Source: Bedellia somnulentella
Lineage: Eukaryota; Arthropoda; Insecta; Lepidoptera; Bedelliidae
Reading direction: 5' to 3'
Length of the DNA: 64,000 nt
NCBI GenBank assembly: GCA_963576735.1
Contig: OY755198.1
Location: 5,456,001 to 5,520,000 of the forward strand
Under the pieces are notes generated by a model, which saw nothing but the letters and a program-made list of their open reading frames with translations, was not told where the DNA came from and did not search any database. This document shows, in pieces, positions 1 to 10,263 of the stretch (its first letter is position 1; each line of letters starts with the position of its first letter). Made by a program: the position numbers and the translations under genes.

Positions 1-79
1 GACTCCTGTCTTTTTAGAACGTCATATATTTGACACCTGAACGTATGAATTCGTAAAGTACAGACCATACATTACCTAA

Positions 80-525
80 TGGGCTATTTGACAGGTTTTT
101 AAAATCCATTTTATATGATGTAGTAGAGTTTAAGGAACCCAGTAAAATTTATATTTTTTAAATCTGGTGCGCATTTGCTGAAAAATATCAAATTAAAAAT
201 TGAATATTCATATAGCGCGTCAAAACACTATTTTGACAATATGGCGCTGCAAACGGGTCAGTGACGTCACTTGCCTGTATTTGGTCTGTGGCAACAAACG
301 AGCCACGAGGTTTCTTTACAGGCATGTGACGTCATCATAAACTCGACCATTCAAGAACGTTTTGTGTCACGTGACAAACGTTTAAAAATTTGCATTTTTA
401 TTTATGGATTTTTAAAGAAATCAATTATTATTTTCAACTTACGTTAATAAATAACCATTTTTAAACTCTTAATTTATACTGATGACAGCAATTGACACTT
501 TATTTCTCGCATTGTCAAATAGCCT
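80..525. mobile_element. Non-autonomous DNA element with short terminal inverted repeats
   Basis: GGCTATTTGACA near position 82 is matched by its reverse complement TGTCAAATAGCC ending near 524, which frames about 445 bp with no convincing ORF. The interior is AT-rich but has a GC-richer patch with two TGACGTCA-like motifs (about 262 and 327). The superfamily is not determined and no clear target duplication is visible. Confidence 0.55.
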
Positions 526-1430
526 ATTGTACTTAACTCTACCAAATCTTTAGCGGACTCACCCACATATCGTTGTTTCACTGAAATAGGGCGATCTTTA
601 TCGCGGTATTAAAGTGTTTAATTCCCAAAGTACACATTAAAAACCATTGTTGAAAAGATGACTTCTGGCCACATATTTTGGCTGAGTCTGCAGATGTATG
701 GTAATATATGTGTTCATTTTTGTTACAGGGATCAAGAGATGTGTACAAACATGACGAAAGTGACAAGACAACTAAGAAAATATGTTTATTTGACGTAGTG
801 AACAATAAATCTAGCGTATCAACCAATTAGTGATCCCTATACGTTATTACTAGGGCATAAGGTCTAGTTTCATGTGGTAATTACAAGTGACGTTAAAAGA
901 GTAAAAGAAGTGAAATTTTGCTAACCCATAAATAAATCGGAATTGTTATTTAAACCGCGTTTATTTTATCTAAGGATACTTTATCCAAGTAACTTGAGTG
1001 TTACACTTGAGTACTACTCGTATGTATTTTTGTATGTACTTCGATTGGGAAATAAAAAAAAGTGATTGGTCTAAGTGTTTTTGAAGACTACTTGGATATA
1101 AGTTAACGCGGTTGAACTGAGTATGTGGGAGATAGTAATTATTAAATAATATAAATAGAATAGCCAGAATTTCCATAATAAAGGATGACTTGTAGGATAA
1201 AAGCATTATAAAATATAGTTCTTATATGCAATTTTGGTTTTGAGTGTATTCTTTCATTTAAATTCAAATTGAAACATTACTGTCCTGAATGAAATAATAT
1301 TTGTCCAATTTTTTTGAACATTTTCAGTACTTCTAATCATTGTTTCATTTTGTTTTCATAAAGAGTTTATTCTTGTTTTTACTGACGGCTATAAAGTTTA
1401 ATTTAATTATGTGTGTGGGGGAACGGTCGC
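526..1430. other. AT-rich intergenic stretch, nothing recognised
   Basis: Minus-strand ORFs of 82 and 78 codons occur here, but neither shows a domain, signal or codon pattern I recognise. No repeat match to the rest of the window was noticed. Confidence 0.4.
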
Positions 1431-1437
1431 TAATTTA

Positions 1438-1530
1438 TTGACCGACTTCGAAAAACTAGATACTCTTTTCTTTATGTATGTTATGTTATGTATGTTCGTT
1501 ATGTATGTTACGCGATTACTCCATAATTAG
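1438..1530 (+). repeat. Fragment of a dispersed repeat (CCGACTTCGAAAA type)
   Basis: The stretch starts with a CCGACTTCGAAAA motif and runs into ATGTATGTTACGCGATTACTCC. A related start (CCGACTTTAAAAAGGAGG) occurs at 61668. Repeats of this form are very common in Lepidoptera. The internal TATGT-rich stretch is a simple repeat. Confidence 0.4.
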
Positions 1531-1593
1531 GCTATGGATTTCTAAAGACGTTTTTCTGTTGCGCTAGACATGCTGTCAAGGTAATCAAATTAA

Positions 1594-1855
1594 GGGCCAG
1601 CGCTGACTGCCGGCATGGCATGGCAAAGGATTTCGGTACAGATATAGCATTTTTAATCTTATTACCATGAGTATAGAATTCATTTTGACACAACGATGCC
1701 GAGGGAGGCCGCGGTAAGACAGAACGTCGGCATCGTTGTGTCAAAATGAAGTAAAATGAATTCTATACTCATGGTAATAAGATTAAAAATGCTATATCTG
1801 TACCGAAATCCTTTGCCATGCCATGCCATGCCATGCCGGCAGTGAGCGCTGGCCC
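1594..1855. mobile_element. MITE-G copy 1, palindromic PIF/Harbinger-like MITE
   Basis: A 262-bp near-perfect palindrome. GGGCCAGCGCTGACTGCC at the left is mirrored by GGCAGTGAGCGCTGGCCC at the right, with arms of about 110 bp meeting at a GC-rich loop near 1710. The right arm holds an expanded CCATG repeat (about 1817-1837). The right flank is TTA. The better-defined copy at 32838 gives a 3-bp TTA target duplication, as expected of PIF/Harbinger-type elements. There is no coding capacity. Confidence 0.8.
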
Positions 1856-1859
1856 TTAT

Positions 1860-2140
1860 GGCTAATAAAATATTTCAAAAATAACAAAATGCATACGCAG
1901 ATGACATTGTTTTTGTATGAAAATTTGGTATTCCGTCAACTAAATGTGAAGGCCCATTTTTGTTCGAATATATTTTATTTTAGCTATCATTAATTCCATA
2001 TCATGTGAATGAGGATTTGAAATAAAAGTGAAGGTGCTTTATTTTTGTAATTTCACTGGTTGTAATATTTCTTGTATATTCCATATTATTCTTATGGTGA
2101 CTATTACGTGTGTTTTTTGTGGTACATTTAGTCTTTTTAA
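1860..2140. other. AT-rich spacer, nothing recognised
   Basis: No ORF, repeat copy or structural signal was seen between MITE-G and the retroposon-like stretch that starts near 2150. Confidence 0.4.
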
Positions 2141-2147
2141 TTGCAAA

Positions 2148-2880
2148 TATTTATTTATTTATTTGAGAAACAAACGGTACACAATATTTCAAATAAGATA
2201 AAAATACAGAGAAGTTCTTGACCTATAAAGTTTCTACCAATTGTTATACAGACGATACAGAAAAACGCAAATTAAAATAACTAATGAAAACAAAACAGTT
2301 ATACATCAGTTGTAATGTATAAATGGATCAATAAATATTGGTTATAATTTGTGGCATACATATGAGCATTAAAATACTAGGTTTTTTTTATTGAGAAACT
2401 GTCTCACTACAATATTAGTTGTAATATGAAAACAATAGTTATCTACACTCCTGTCAACATTTAGGTATGTAAAATCTATTTTTACCAGTGCATTTCTATA
2501 ACATTACTAAAACCTACAATCTTAAGACAATCCATTTAATACCGTTTGCCTATAGGAATTGTCCCCTGATAAATTCTTCATCTACCCTCAACTGAAATTA
2601 ATGTGTTTTTAGATAATAATGTTATAAATATATAAATAATAAACTAACACCAATTATACTGGGAACGATTATTAGATAGACTAATTATTTAATACTGATT
2701 TTGTACATATTAAAATGTTGTAAATGCACATGGTTGTTGTGGTATATTTATTAATTAACAAATAACTTATACTTTCAAAAGGGCTGAACTAATTTATTTA
2801 ATTATATTAATAATATCAAAAAGAAAAGCTTAATAGCTTAGAATTACATAATTTATTAGTAATTTAAAAGGCCTGAGAGT
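2148..2880 (-). repeat. Probable 3' end of a LINE-type retroposon plus AT-rich sequence
   Basis: TATTTATTTATTTGAGAAACAAACGG at 2148 reads on the minus strand as a retroposon 3' end with an A-rich tail. I cannot find reverse-transcriptase codons, so the family and the inner boundary are unknown. The stretch beyond about 2350 is AT-rich and unassigned. Confidence 0.3.
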
Positions 2881-3067
2881 CCTTAGTCACCTCATAACAT
2901 ATCCTTGTCCAATGCAAGGGTAATGCTATTTGAGACCCTGACCCAACGAAGTAAGAAGGTGAATAAAAAGTGTCCTATACTCACGGATATAGATCTCCAA
3001 AAAGGGTAGCCAGAACTTGAGATTTAAAAATTCCTCATCCACTTTTGATATTGAGTGAAAAAGTGAC
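2878..3067 (-). repeat. Two degenerate SINE-A fragments
   Basis: At 2974-3067 ACTCACGG..TATAGATCTCC and GGGTAGCCAGAACTT match the reverse complement of the SINE-A 3' half. A head-like piece (CCTTAGTCACCTC, TAATGCTATT) at 2878-2932 lies on the wrong side of it, so this is two rearranged fragments rather than one copy. Confidence 0.5.
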
Positions 3068-3084
3068 TTTGATAATTTGAATGT

Positions 3085-3355
3085 TTTTGTCGTGAAAACC
3101 TCATGTGGGGATTATTACTAATAAATAAAGGAAAGAAAAATTTCGACACAGGCGGGAATCGAACCCTCGACCCCGGTTATACGCCCCCGTCGCTAGCTGC
3201 CAGCGCGAAATTCTTCTATCCTTTGTTTCCTTTTACACTTTTAAGTAGTGTTTTGCGTTCCCTACCTCCGAATTTTTTTCCGAAGCGACGGGGGCGTATA
3301 CCCGAGGTCGCGGGTTCGATTCCCACCTGTGTGGAAATTTTTCTATCCTTTATTT
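3085..3355. mobile_element. Element T copy 1: inverted-repeat element with tRNA-like core
   Basis: The left arm starts AACCTCATGTGGGGATTATT and runs through GGAAAGAAAAATTTCGACAC into a tRNA-like B box read on the minus strand (near 3156). A second, opposite tRNA-like unit follows (GCGACGGGGGCGTATACCCG, then GGTTCGATTCC near 3312), ending GTGTGGAAATTTTTCTATCC. The unit is therefore two tRNA-like heads facing each other. Compare the cleaner copy at 31744. Confidence 0.6.
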
Positions 3356-3592
3356 AATCTAATTAAATTTAATCTTTATTTAAGTGACTTTGATGTTGGG
3401 TCTTAACCGAAATCGCAGAAAAATCACACAAGCAGCACCAAATATGATATAAAGTTATTTGTTAATTCATAAAACTCTTATACCTTCGCTAGTCACACAC
3501 TTAAGAGACTAGAATATTATCGGTGCGAATTTAGGTGTATTTTGAAATATCACATGATATTTTTGTCACCTCATGATTGTACCAGCGTCCTT

Positions 3593-3805
3593 TTAACTAA
3601 ATATCGCGTGGTATGGAACAACCTTCTCTTTCGCACTTGCATAGTATCGAATACTATCATCTCATTATTACCGATACTAGTCATCCAGGTAAGGTACTAC
3701 ACTAGGTACTAGTACGAGGGTTGACAATATACGATACTAAGTAAGTGCGAAATAGATGGCTGTTTTATACCACGCGATATGTAGTTAAACGGTCGCTCGT
3801 GCTAG
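3593..3805. mobile_element. Palindromic relative of MITE-S
   Basis: ATATCGCGTGGTATGGAACAACC with TCGCACTTGCATAGTATCG at the left is repeated inverted at the right (CTAAGTAAGTGCGAAATAGATGG to TACCACGCGATAT). Each arm resembles the core of the 150-bp MITE-S copies at 4711, 9648, 14129 and 46738, so this looks like an inverted dimer of that family. Confidence 0.6.
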
Positions 3806-3817
3806 CTATGATGCGGG

Positions 3818-3968
3818 CTGATTATGTATCTTTAGCTACCGCGATTGTGTCGCAAGTTGCAATATTGTCGCTGTCATAAGTGTCAGATCGCATACAAATA
3901 TATGACATTGACAACGACAATCGTGCAACTTGCGACACAATCGTCACTCGCAAAAGATACATAATCAG
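3818..3968. mobile_element. Short palindromic MITE
   Basis: CTGATTATGTATCTTT at 3818 is mirrored by AAAGATACATAATCAG ending at 3968. The inner arms GATTGTGTCGCAAGTTGC and GCAACTTGCGACACAATC also pair. Length is about 151 bp with no coding potential. Confidence 0.7.
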
Positions 3969-4169
3969 GGGGCTGTCTATTTGGAAAATAACAATAAAAA
4001 GTACATTGCTGAAGAGTTTATCTCGGTTTTAAGAATGAGGTGTATTTTTGTTTAGTAAAAAAGAGGCTATGTTTTTATGGTGGCGGTTATTATATTTTTA
4101 TTTTAGATTAAATTTTATTTAGTAGCAACTATCTAAGGAAATAAAGAGAGAGCTCAGAACTAGAATTTA

Positions 4170-4405
4170 CATAACATAAACATATAAATAAACGTTCACG
4201 CCGTTTATCCCCGAAGGGGTTGGCAGAGGTACCAATACTTCTGAACTCACATGGCAGCGCCATCTAGTGTCCAGAGAAGGTACCCACGTTTTGCTTAGAC
4301 AGTGTACTCACGTGATAGGGGGCAGGCCTATCGCCTTTTTGTACGAATACACGACTAAGTATAACTCAGACATGTGGGTTTCCTCACGATGTTTTCGATT
4401 ATTAG
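4170..4405 (-). mobile_element. SINE-B, 5'-truncated copy
   Basis: The stretch contains the reverse complement of the SINE-B 3' end (AACGTTCACGCCG, then CCCCGAAGGGGTTGGCAGAGG), the conserved CACGTGATAGGGGGCAGGCC body and the GTGGGTTTCCTCACGATGTT segment. The tRNA-like head is missing. Confidence 0.75.
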
Positions 4406-4584
4406 TTTTGCTTTAACTTTACAATAGTTTCATTATATAACGAAGTAAGCGATTGGCGGCCATTTTTAATTGTTTAGTTTCTTTTCGCTAGATGGCGGTA
4501 GCTCCTCTTATTGTAACTGATATTAACTTATCAATAATAATCAATACAACAATTAAAGGTAACAGATAATATGACTTTGGTGTG

Positions 4585-4890
4585 CATAAAACCTCATGGG
4601 GGATTATTTCACTAATCAATCAAGTAAAGAAAAATTTCGATACCAGCTGGAAGTCTCAGTTGGCTGAGCAACGGGGGCATAGACCGGGATATCGCGGGTT
4701 CTAGTCCTGCCCGGCTAGTACGAGCTGTGTTTAATTTAGTTATCGCGTGGGATAAAGCAGCCATCTCTTACGCACTTACTTAGTATCGTATACTGCCATC
4801 TCATTCTAACCGTTATCGTGTCGAGGAAATAGCGCTCGTGCTTGCCCTTCTGGTGTCAAAATTTTTCTTTCCTTCATTCATTAGTAACAG
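4585..4890. mobile_element. Element T copy 2, disrupted by MITE-S
   Basis: The left arm AACCTCATGGGGGATTATTTC and AAAGAAAAATTTCGA, and the right-arm piece GTGTCAAAATTTTTCTTTCC, bracket a tRNA-like unit (TTGGCTGAGCAACGGGGGC, B-box-like GGGTTCTAGTCC). A MITE-S copy (4711-4853) is inserted just after the B box. Confidence 0.6.
4711..4853 (+). mobile_element. MITE-S copy
   Basis: It begins CGGCTAGTACGAGC and ends GCTCGTGCTTGCCCTT, imperfect inverted ends of a 143-bp unit. The core (TATCGCGTGGGATAAAGCAG, CATCTCATTCTAACCGTTAT) recurs at 9648, 14129 (minus) and 46738. It is non-coding. Confidence 0.75.
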
Positions 4891-5430
4891 ATAAGAATAT
4901 TTGAGGAAATTTGCGAAACACGCAGTTGCAGTTTTATATAGTAATTTGTGTTCTGTAGTCTGTGTCTTCATTTTCTTAGATAGTTTAAAAAAGTATGTTA
5001 TGTTGATTTGTATTGTTGAGAACTTTAAACCTTAAAAGCCTTTCTTTTCTCATGTTCTTCTCTTTTGGCAGGTAAAAAAGTGTAGTGTTTTTTTTATTAA
5101 TTATTTTAAATGTATAGGTACATCACAATGAGTCAATGTTAATAATATTAATTGAAATTTTTAATGAAAAGTACTTAATTTTTGTTTTTTTTTTTAATTT
5201 TAAAAGTATATTATATGGTTGATAAATGTGTATTGTTTTGCCGTATTTGATGGAAGTCGAATTTGGAATTGATTTGTTTTATTTTAGAAGCAAACTCCGA
5301 TTATGTAAGAAAATGTATGCTGGTAGTCCGAAACGCAGATTTTTTAAGAAATTATAAGCTTTTTCGTTACCGACAAACACAAAAAAAAACTTTCTTTTTA
5401 TATTAAGTAATATATTTATTTTATTTTTTG
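4891..5430. other. AT-rich spacer, nothing recognised
   Basis: Long T and A runs and no convincing ORF. The stretch separates the element T copy from the Myb-bearing Harbinger-like element. Confidence 0.4.
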
Positions 5431-5437
5431 ATACTTA

Positions 5438-6325
5438 GGGCCAGTTTCACCACTTACAGATAAAGTTTCAGATAGTTATCTGACACATCACGTTATCTGA
5501 TAGATAAAAGTGGCTGATATATTTTGTGGGTTTCACCGTCTATCTATTAGATAAATTACCCGTTAGTTAAATTGACCTGCCAGATAACAATAAACAAGAC
5601 GGCAACGTCGCTTTTATGCGTTTAGGTTTAACATTTGTGAATTAAGTCTTATTAAAAACATTTTGAATTGTCATAAAACCAACAATTTTATTAAAAATAC
5701 AATCAGAAACAATGTTTTTTATTTAGAAAAATGCTTTCAAATGTTTGTAACCGTGTATATGTCACACATTTATGAATTACGATTTAAGAGCTTTCGTGAG
5801 AAATGTAATCTCGAAACGCAACGCAAATGCCATAGACGACTATTTTGTTGGGCAACCGAGTGAAGAGTTTGTTTGTTCAACTTTGTTTTGCTTTTTTGCT
5901 GTGTTGAGTTTCGTTTTTATAATTCACTATGGAAAAAAAACGTGAAAGGAATGTTAACTTCACTCAGGAAGAAACGGACTTGTTGGTGTCGCTTGCAGAG
6001 GCCAAAAAATATATATTAAAAATTATTCCAAAAATTCAAATAGGTCCATATTGGAGCACTTCTTATTACAATTTGAACATTGGTAAAGCAGTTTCATAAT
6101 TTACCGTCTACATGTGGCGGTAAATTATGAAAAAATTGTGAAAAAAGTTTCTTATCTGCCGGATAAGAATTTAACAGCCACTTGATGTGACTGATAAGAT
6201 ACCAGGGAGTTTATCTGCAAGATATCACTATCTGTGACCTGTGAAACCGAAACTTGTTGTTTATCCGGCAGATAAGTGCCGAATAGACTATCAGAGAGTT
6301 TATCTGTGAGTGGTGAAACTGGCCC
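5438..6325 (+). mobile_element. PIF/Harbinger-like element carrying a Myb/SANT-like ORF
   Basis: GGGCCAGTTTCACCACTTACAG at the left end is mirrored by CTGTGAGTGGTGAAACTGGCCC at the right end. Both ends are flanked by TTA (5435-5437 and 6326-6328), a 3-bp target duplication typical of PIF/Harbinger. Several GATAAC/GTTATC sub-terminal motifs repeat inside each end. At about 888 bp it is far shorter than an autonomous element and retains only a short Myb-like ORF. Confidence 0.8.
5929..6099 (+). pseudogene. Truncated Myb/SANT-like protein of a Harbinger-type transposon
   Basis: An ATG ORF of 56 codons within the terminal repeats at 5438-6325. The N-terminus has a short basic stretch (KKRER) and then NFTQEETDLLVSLAEAKK, which matches the start of the Myb/SANT-like DNA-binding domain found in the accessory protein of Harbinger elements and related insect genes (usual form NFT..E...L..L). 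The domain normally continues for about 80 residues with further conserved tryptophans. Here it degenerates after about residue 30 and stops at TAA 6097. In autonomous elements this protein cooperates with the transposase in binding the transposon ends. No transposase is visible here, so the copy is a relic that would need trans-acting enzymes. I am fairly sure of the family and not of any present function. Confidence 0.6.
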
Positions 6326-6329
6326 TTAG

Positions 6330-6860
6330 TCTATTACTATACTACCATGGTTTGACTGTTAGTTTATATTTTCTTACATATCTTGAGTTTGCAAGTGATT
6401 ACATAATTTATGTATTTTTTAAGATTAACAAACAATATAATAAATTAAAATGTACCAAGTTACAGCCATTGCTTTTATAATTCTATCAGTAAGTATATTA
6501 ATATACTAACATATTTTTTGTGATCTTTTTCAACATTTTCCAATCCGAAGTCAAAAAGGTCCAAAGCCAACGAATTAGAAAAAAGAACATTGTTTTTATA
6601 TTTAAAAACGCTTTTGGTAACACAACTAGAGGAGCCAGTAGTTTTGGTCCATTTTTTATTTAATACAATAGTGTGTTTTTTTGTATACGTAACGCACAAA
6701 CAAATATTAAATTGAAATAAAGCGTGACTTATATAGATTATATTATTTGATACATTGGATTTAAATAAAATGATATGTAAAATAAATAAATGCGAACAAT
6801 CAAATATTAGTCAATTCGATTTAATTAAAAATGTATTCTTGATTCCAAGTATTTATTTAA
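6330..6860. other. AT-rich spacer, nothing recognised
   Basis: A 74-codon minus-strand ORF (6475-6699) has no recognisable domain. The stretch is otherwise simple AT-rich sequence. Confidence 0.4.
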
Positions 6861-6865
6861 ATAAT

Positions 6866-7062
6866 TTGGTGTGCAAAGTTTTATATAAACGATGCTGATT
6901 TCAAAACCATTTCGAGAATCAAATAAAACTATGATGACCTTTGTTTTACCAAAAATCTGTATTACGGTTCTTTCTGTTCACCTGCAATCCTCTTTCAAAG
7001 ACATTTGTTTTTGCAGTTTATTAATAAACATCAGAATCATAGGTTTAATTAGTTTAATAACG
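6866..7062 (+). mobile_element. Element E copy 1, left part only
   Basis: TTTGGTGTGCAAAGTTTTATAT and CATTTCGAGA followed by CAGTTTATTAATAAACATC match the left 200 bp of the complete element E at 35746. The right half is absent; a reversed SINE-A follows at 7105. Confidence 0.6.
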
Positions 7063-7104
7063 TTGCACTCACTGACCATTAAATTTCATTCAGCTCTCTT
7101 TTTA

Positions 7105-7559
7105 ACATACATACATATACTCACGGCTATAAATCCCTAGAAGGGGTAGCCAGAGCTAAGGAATTAGAAATTCTTCAGATACATTTAGAAAGTTAAGTGG
7201 CGAAAAAATGGTAAAATAAAGGTATTGGTGATGGGTCTCCAACCGCATCGCCCAAAAAAAAAAGATTTTATTTGCCAAGTAACAGATTACACCATTGTAC
7301 TTAAACAAACGGTCATTGTTTTACAAATTGTAATTTATAAGGCAGCTATTCTTTAGCTTTTAATGACATATTAAGAGGTCGAGTAGAAAAACAAAAGAAT
7401 ATTTTTTTCTTGTGGCTTGTAGTACAAAACAAAACAATAATCCCAAGCCAAGCCCATAAGCCCAAAAATCCTTCAAAAGCCCAAATACCGTTAGTCGCCT
7501 CTTACGTACACCCACCGGAAGAAACGGGGTAGTGCTATTCTGAGCCGACACTACACAGC
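7105..7559 (-). mobile_element. SINE-A, full length but interrupted
   Basis: The copy runs from the 3' tail (ATACATATACTCACGG) to the head (GCCGACACTACACAGC). About 200 bp of unrelated AT-rich sequence (about 7262-7465) splits it after CATCGCCCAAAA. The flanking halves join at CCCAAAAATCC, as in uninterrupted copies. Confidence 0.75.
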
Positions 7560-7759
7560 AAACAATGATAAATAAATAAACCCAATGTATCAAAAGATAT
7601 GAGAAGTAGCCACTTAATATACATATGGAAGTCAAAACCATAGTTACCATTAAATGTTTATGCATAAATGTATATTGTTACAGAGAATTGATGAAATAAA
7701 GAAGTTAATAATTGAATTTTGTGTATTATTATCATCGTACCAATTATATAAGTATATAA

Positions 7760-8130
7760 CGACATGATAGTCCAGTGGGTAGAACATCCGCCCGAAAACA
7801 GAAGGGCGTGAGTTCCAATCCTAGGTCAGGCCTACACCAATTTGTCTTTTCTAAAGTCATATGTGTGGTTAATTTATCATGGTTGTTAACGGTGAGGGAA
7901 AACATCGTGAGGAAACCCACATGGCTGAGTTGTGCTTAGTAATGTGACAGTGTATTCGTACAAAACGGCGATAGGCCTGCCCCCTATCACGTGAGTACAC
8001 TGTCCATGCAAAACGTGGGTACTCTGAACACCAGGTGACAAAGTCACGTGATGTTCAGAAGTATTAGTGCCTCTGCCAACTCCTTCGGGGATATTCGGCG
8101 TGAACGTTTATGTTACGTTTATGTTTTATG
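7760..8130 (+). mobile_element. SINE-B, full-length tRNA-derived SINE
   Basis: SINE-B family description. The head resembles a tRNA: A-box-like TAGTCCAGTGGGTAGAAC near 7768 and B-box-like GAGTTCCAATCC near 7810. A central body follows with the conserved CCTATCACGTGAGTACACTG and CAAAACGTGGGTACTCTGAA segments. The 3' end is CTCTGCCAACTCCTTCGGGG..GGCGTGAACGTTTATGTTATG. Polymerase III transcription from the internal boxes is the expected route, with retrotransposition by a partner LINE. The tail resembles that of the RTE element at 27622 (CTCTGCCTACCCC..GGCGTGAGTATATG), so that LINE is the likely partner. A second copy follows in reverse at 8157. Confidence 0.8.
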
Positions 8131-8156
8131 TACCAATTAAATCAACTCGAAACTCA

Positions 8157-8470
8157 AACGTTCTACGTTCAACTAATACTTCTGAACATCACGTGACATT
8201 GTCACCTGTTCAGAGTACCCACGTTTTGCTTGGACTGTGTACTCACGTGATAGGGGGCAGGCCTTTTGCTGAAATACACTGTCACATTGCTAAGTACAAC
8301 TCAGCCATGTAGGTTTCCTCACCATATTTCCAACATTATAACTTTACAACCATGATAAATTAACCACACATGTGTCTTTAGAAACGACAATTTGGTGTAT
8401 GACCGACCCGGAATTTGAACCCTTAATATCTGCACAATAAGCGGTGTTCTACGGAGCTACCGCGGTTGTA
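8157..8470 (-). mobile_element. SINE-B, nearly full length, inverted relative to 7760
   Basis: It contains the reversed body (CACGTGATAGGGGGCAGGCC) and reversed tRNA head (GAATTTGAACCC B box, AGCTACCGCGG), with the outermost 3' tail missing. Together with the 7760 copy it forms an inverted pair with a loop of only about 26 bp. Confidence 0.75.
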
Positions 8471-8549
8471 AACTGTTACTGTTTCATTAAAATATTTTAC
8501 TCACAAAACATATTCACAAACTTTTGTTTAGGATGAAAATAATGTATGT

Positions 8550-8710
8550 AAAACGGCGATAGGCCTGCTCCCTATCACGTGAGTACACTGTCCATGCAAA
8601 ACGTGGGTACTCTGAACACCAGGTGACAAAGTCATGTGATGTTCAGAAGTATTAGTGCCTCTGCCAACTCCTTCGGGGATATTCGGCGTGAACGTTTATG
8701 TTATGTTATG
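8550..8710 (+). mobile_element. SINE-B, 5'-truncated, with target duplication
   Basis: Only the 3' 160 bp is present, from AAAACGGCGATAGGCC to GTTTATGTTATGTTATG. It is flanked by the direct repeat AATGTATGT (8541-8549 and 8711-8719), so this is an ordinary 5'-truncated retroposition event. Confidence 0.8.
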
Positions 8711-9240
8711 AATGTATGTGAGATAAAACTCTCAACTTTTGCTGAGTCATTGAGTTTATTTTTTAATGATGTGCTGTGATGTGATTCTGTTTATGTTTTT
8801 TTTTATTTTCTTGTATTTAGTTAAATGATATCTTTTTTTTATTTTCTTAATTTGTCCTTTTTTATTTTATTTTATTATTATGATATCCAACAGCACATTT
8901 AGAAAACTTAAAAAACATTTTATAAAAAACTACAAAATTTCTCAGCCAATGACAGGATACCACTTAAGCATTAAACTATAAAACAGAATTAGTAACATTC
9001 TTACTGTATAACTTAAAATTTAAATAAAAGGAAATAAAGTTTGCTTAATGAAAAGAGAAAAGATTTATTACCCTTACTTAACACTTACACGACGATTAAT
9101 AAGCAAATATATAATATATTACATATAAACATACAAATATAAATAAAAAAATATGAGATAGAGAAAAATAGATACCATGTAAAATATTTAAATAAGTTAT
9201 AAAAGTACAATTGCATATGATATTTACAAAAGGTATAAAT
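8711..9240. other. AT-rich spacer, nothing recognised
   Basis: Very T-rich and A-rich sequence without a convincing ORF. Possible old retroposon tails cannot be assigned. Confidence 0.35.
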
Positions 9241-9257
9241 AGATAGATGTATTTAAA

Positions 9258-9516
9258 TGTGCCGTGTAGTGCCGGCTTAGAATGTCGCTACCCCTTTCTA
9301 CCCACGGGTGTCGTAAGAGGCGACTAAGGGTATTGGGGCTTTTTATTGGATTTTAGGGCGATGCGGTTGGAGACCCATCACCAAAAACCTTTATTTTCAC
9401 CATCTTTTCCCCACTCAACTTCCAAAAGTGGCTGAGGAATTTATAATTATTATTTATATTAATATATCTGGCTACCCCTTCTAGGGAAATATAGCCGTGA
9501 GTATATGTATGTATGT
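9258..9516 (+). mobile_element. SINE-A, full length with 11-bp target duplication
   Basis: SINE-A family description. The unit is about 245-260 bp. Its head is GCCGTGTAGTGCCGGCTTAG. The middle includes AGAGGCGACTAAGGG, GGCGATGCGGTTGGAGACCC and CTCAACTTCCAAAAGTGGCT. The 3' end is CTGGCTACCCC..TAGCCGTGAGTATATG followed by (TATG)n. It has no ORF. GGTTGGAGACC differs at one base from the polymerase III B-box consensus, and CGGCTTAGAATAG in the head is A-box-like, so an internal promoter is plausible. This copy is flanked by ATGTATTTAAA on both sides (9247-9257, 9517-9527), which shows LINE-type integration. The tail is shared with the RTE element at 27622. Confidence 0.85.
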
Positions 9517-9647
9517 ATGTATTTAAAATAAATAAATTTTATTTATTCTTGATTCATTAATTCTTGTTGCATAATCTTGATCAGACAGCTTTTGAAAACT
9601 GGTTTGGATTGATAGAATATGTCGATATTATCACTATCCAGAAGGAC

Positions 9648-9786
9648 AAGCACGAGCGGTGTTTACTAGTTATCGCGTGGGATAAAGCAGCCATCTCTTA
9701 CGCACTTACTTAGTATTGTATACTGCCATCTCATTCTAACCGTTATCGTGTCGTGTCGACAAAATAGCGCTCGTGCTTGCCCTTCA
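9648..9786 (+). mobile_element. MITE-S copy
   Basis: From AGGACAAGCACGAGCGGTG to GCGCTCGTGCTTGCCCTTC: 139 bp with clear inverted ends. It carries a small internal GTGTC duplication (TCGTGTCGTGTCGAC) not present in the other copies. Confidence 0.75.
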
Positions 9787-10180
9787 GATCGTTATAATAT
9801 ATTATGCTTAAAAAATTTAGTGTTTATACTGGTTTTTTGTAAACTTGTTTCCACTGATTGTGTGTAATTTGTTACTTATTGTGCCTTTAATTGCAAATAA
9901 ATAACTTTTCTTTCTTTACATACGGACATATGCCACAGGCCACAGATCAAGTTTCTCTTAAAGAAGTACAATTGAATTTACTATTATTTGTGTTCATAGA
10001 GGATTTAGGGTAGAGTGGACACCAAACGTAGTTCAGTACAAAAATTGCTTAATTAATTTCGCTAAAAACTAACTGTCAAAATACTTGATTCAATGTTCTG
10101 ACATTAGTTGCTCATACATTTGCTTCGCTTAATTTAGTGGAAATACACTGAACCACTTACGAATATTGACGTTCTTCATT
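9787..10180. other. Intergenic spacer, nothing recognised
   Basis: Contains AATTGCAAATAAATAACTTTTCTTTC near 9890, which looks like a retroposon poly(A)-signal tail, but no upstream body can be assigned. Confidence 0.35.
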
Positions 10181-10263
10181 TCTTCTCTAATTAGCTAATT
10201 CTTTAGCTCCGGCTACCCCTCTAGGGATTAATAGCCCTGAGTAGGTATATGTTTGTATGTATA
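10180..10263 (+). repeat. SINE-A 3' tail fragment, target of element P
   Basis: TTAGCTCCGGCTACCCCTCTAGGG and a TATATGTTTGTATGTATA tail mark a SINE-A 3' end. Element P is inserted directly in the tail microsatellite. Confidence 0.65.

Noticed and set aside
3103..3357. 84-codon ORF and the related 66-codon ORF at 31767-31967
   Set aside because: They read through element T and its tRNA-like heads.
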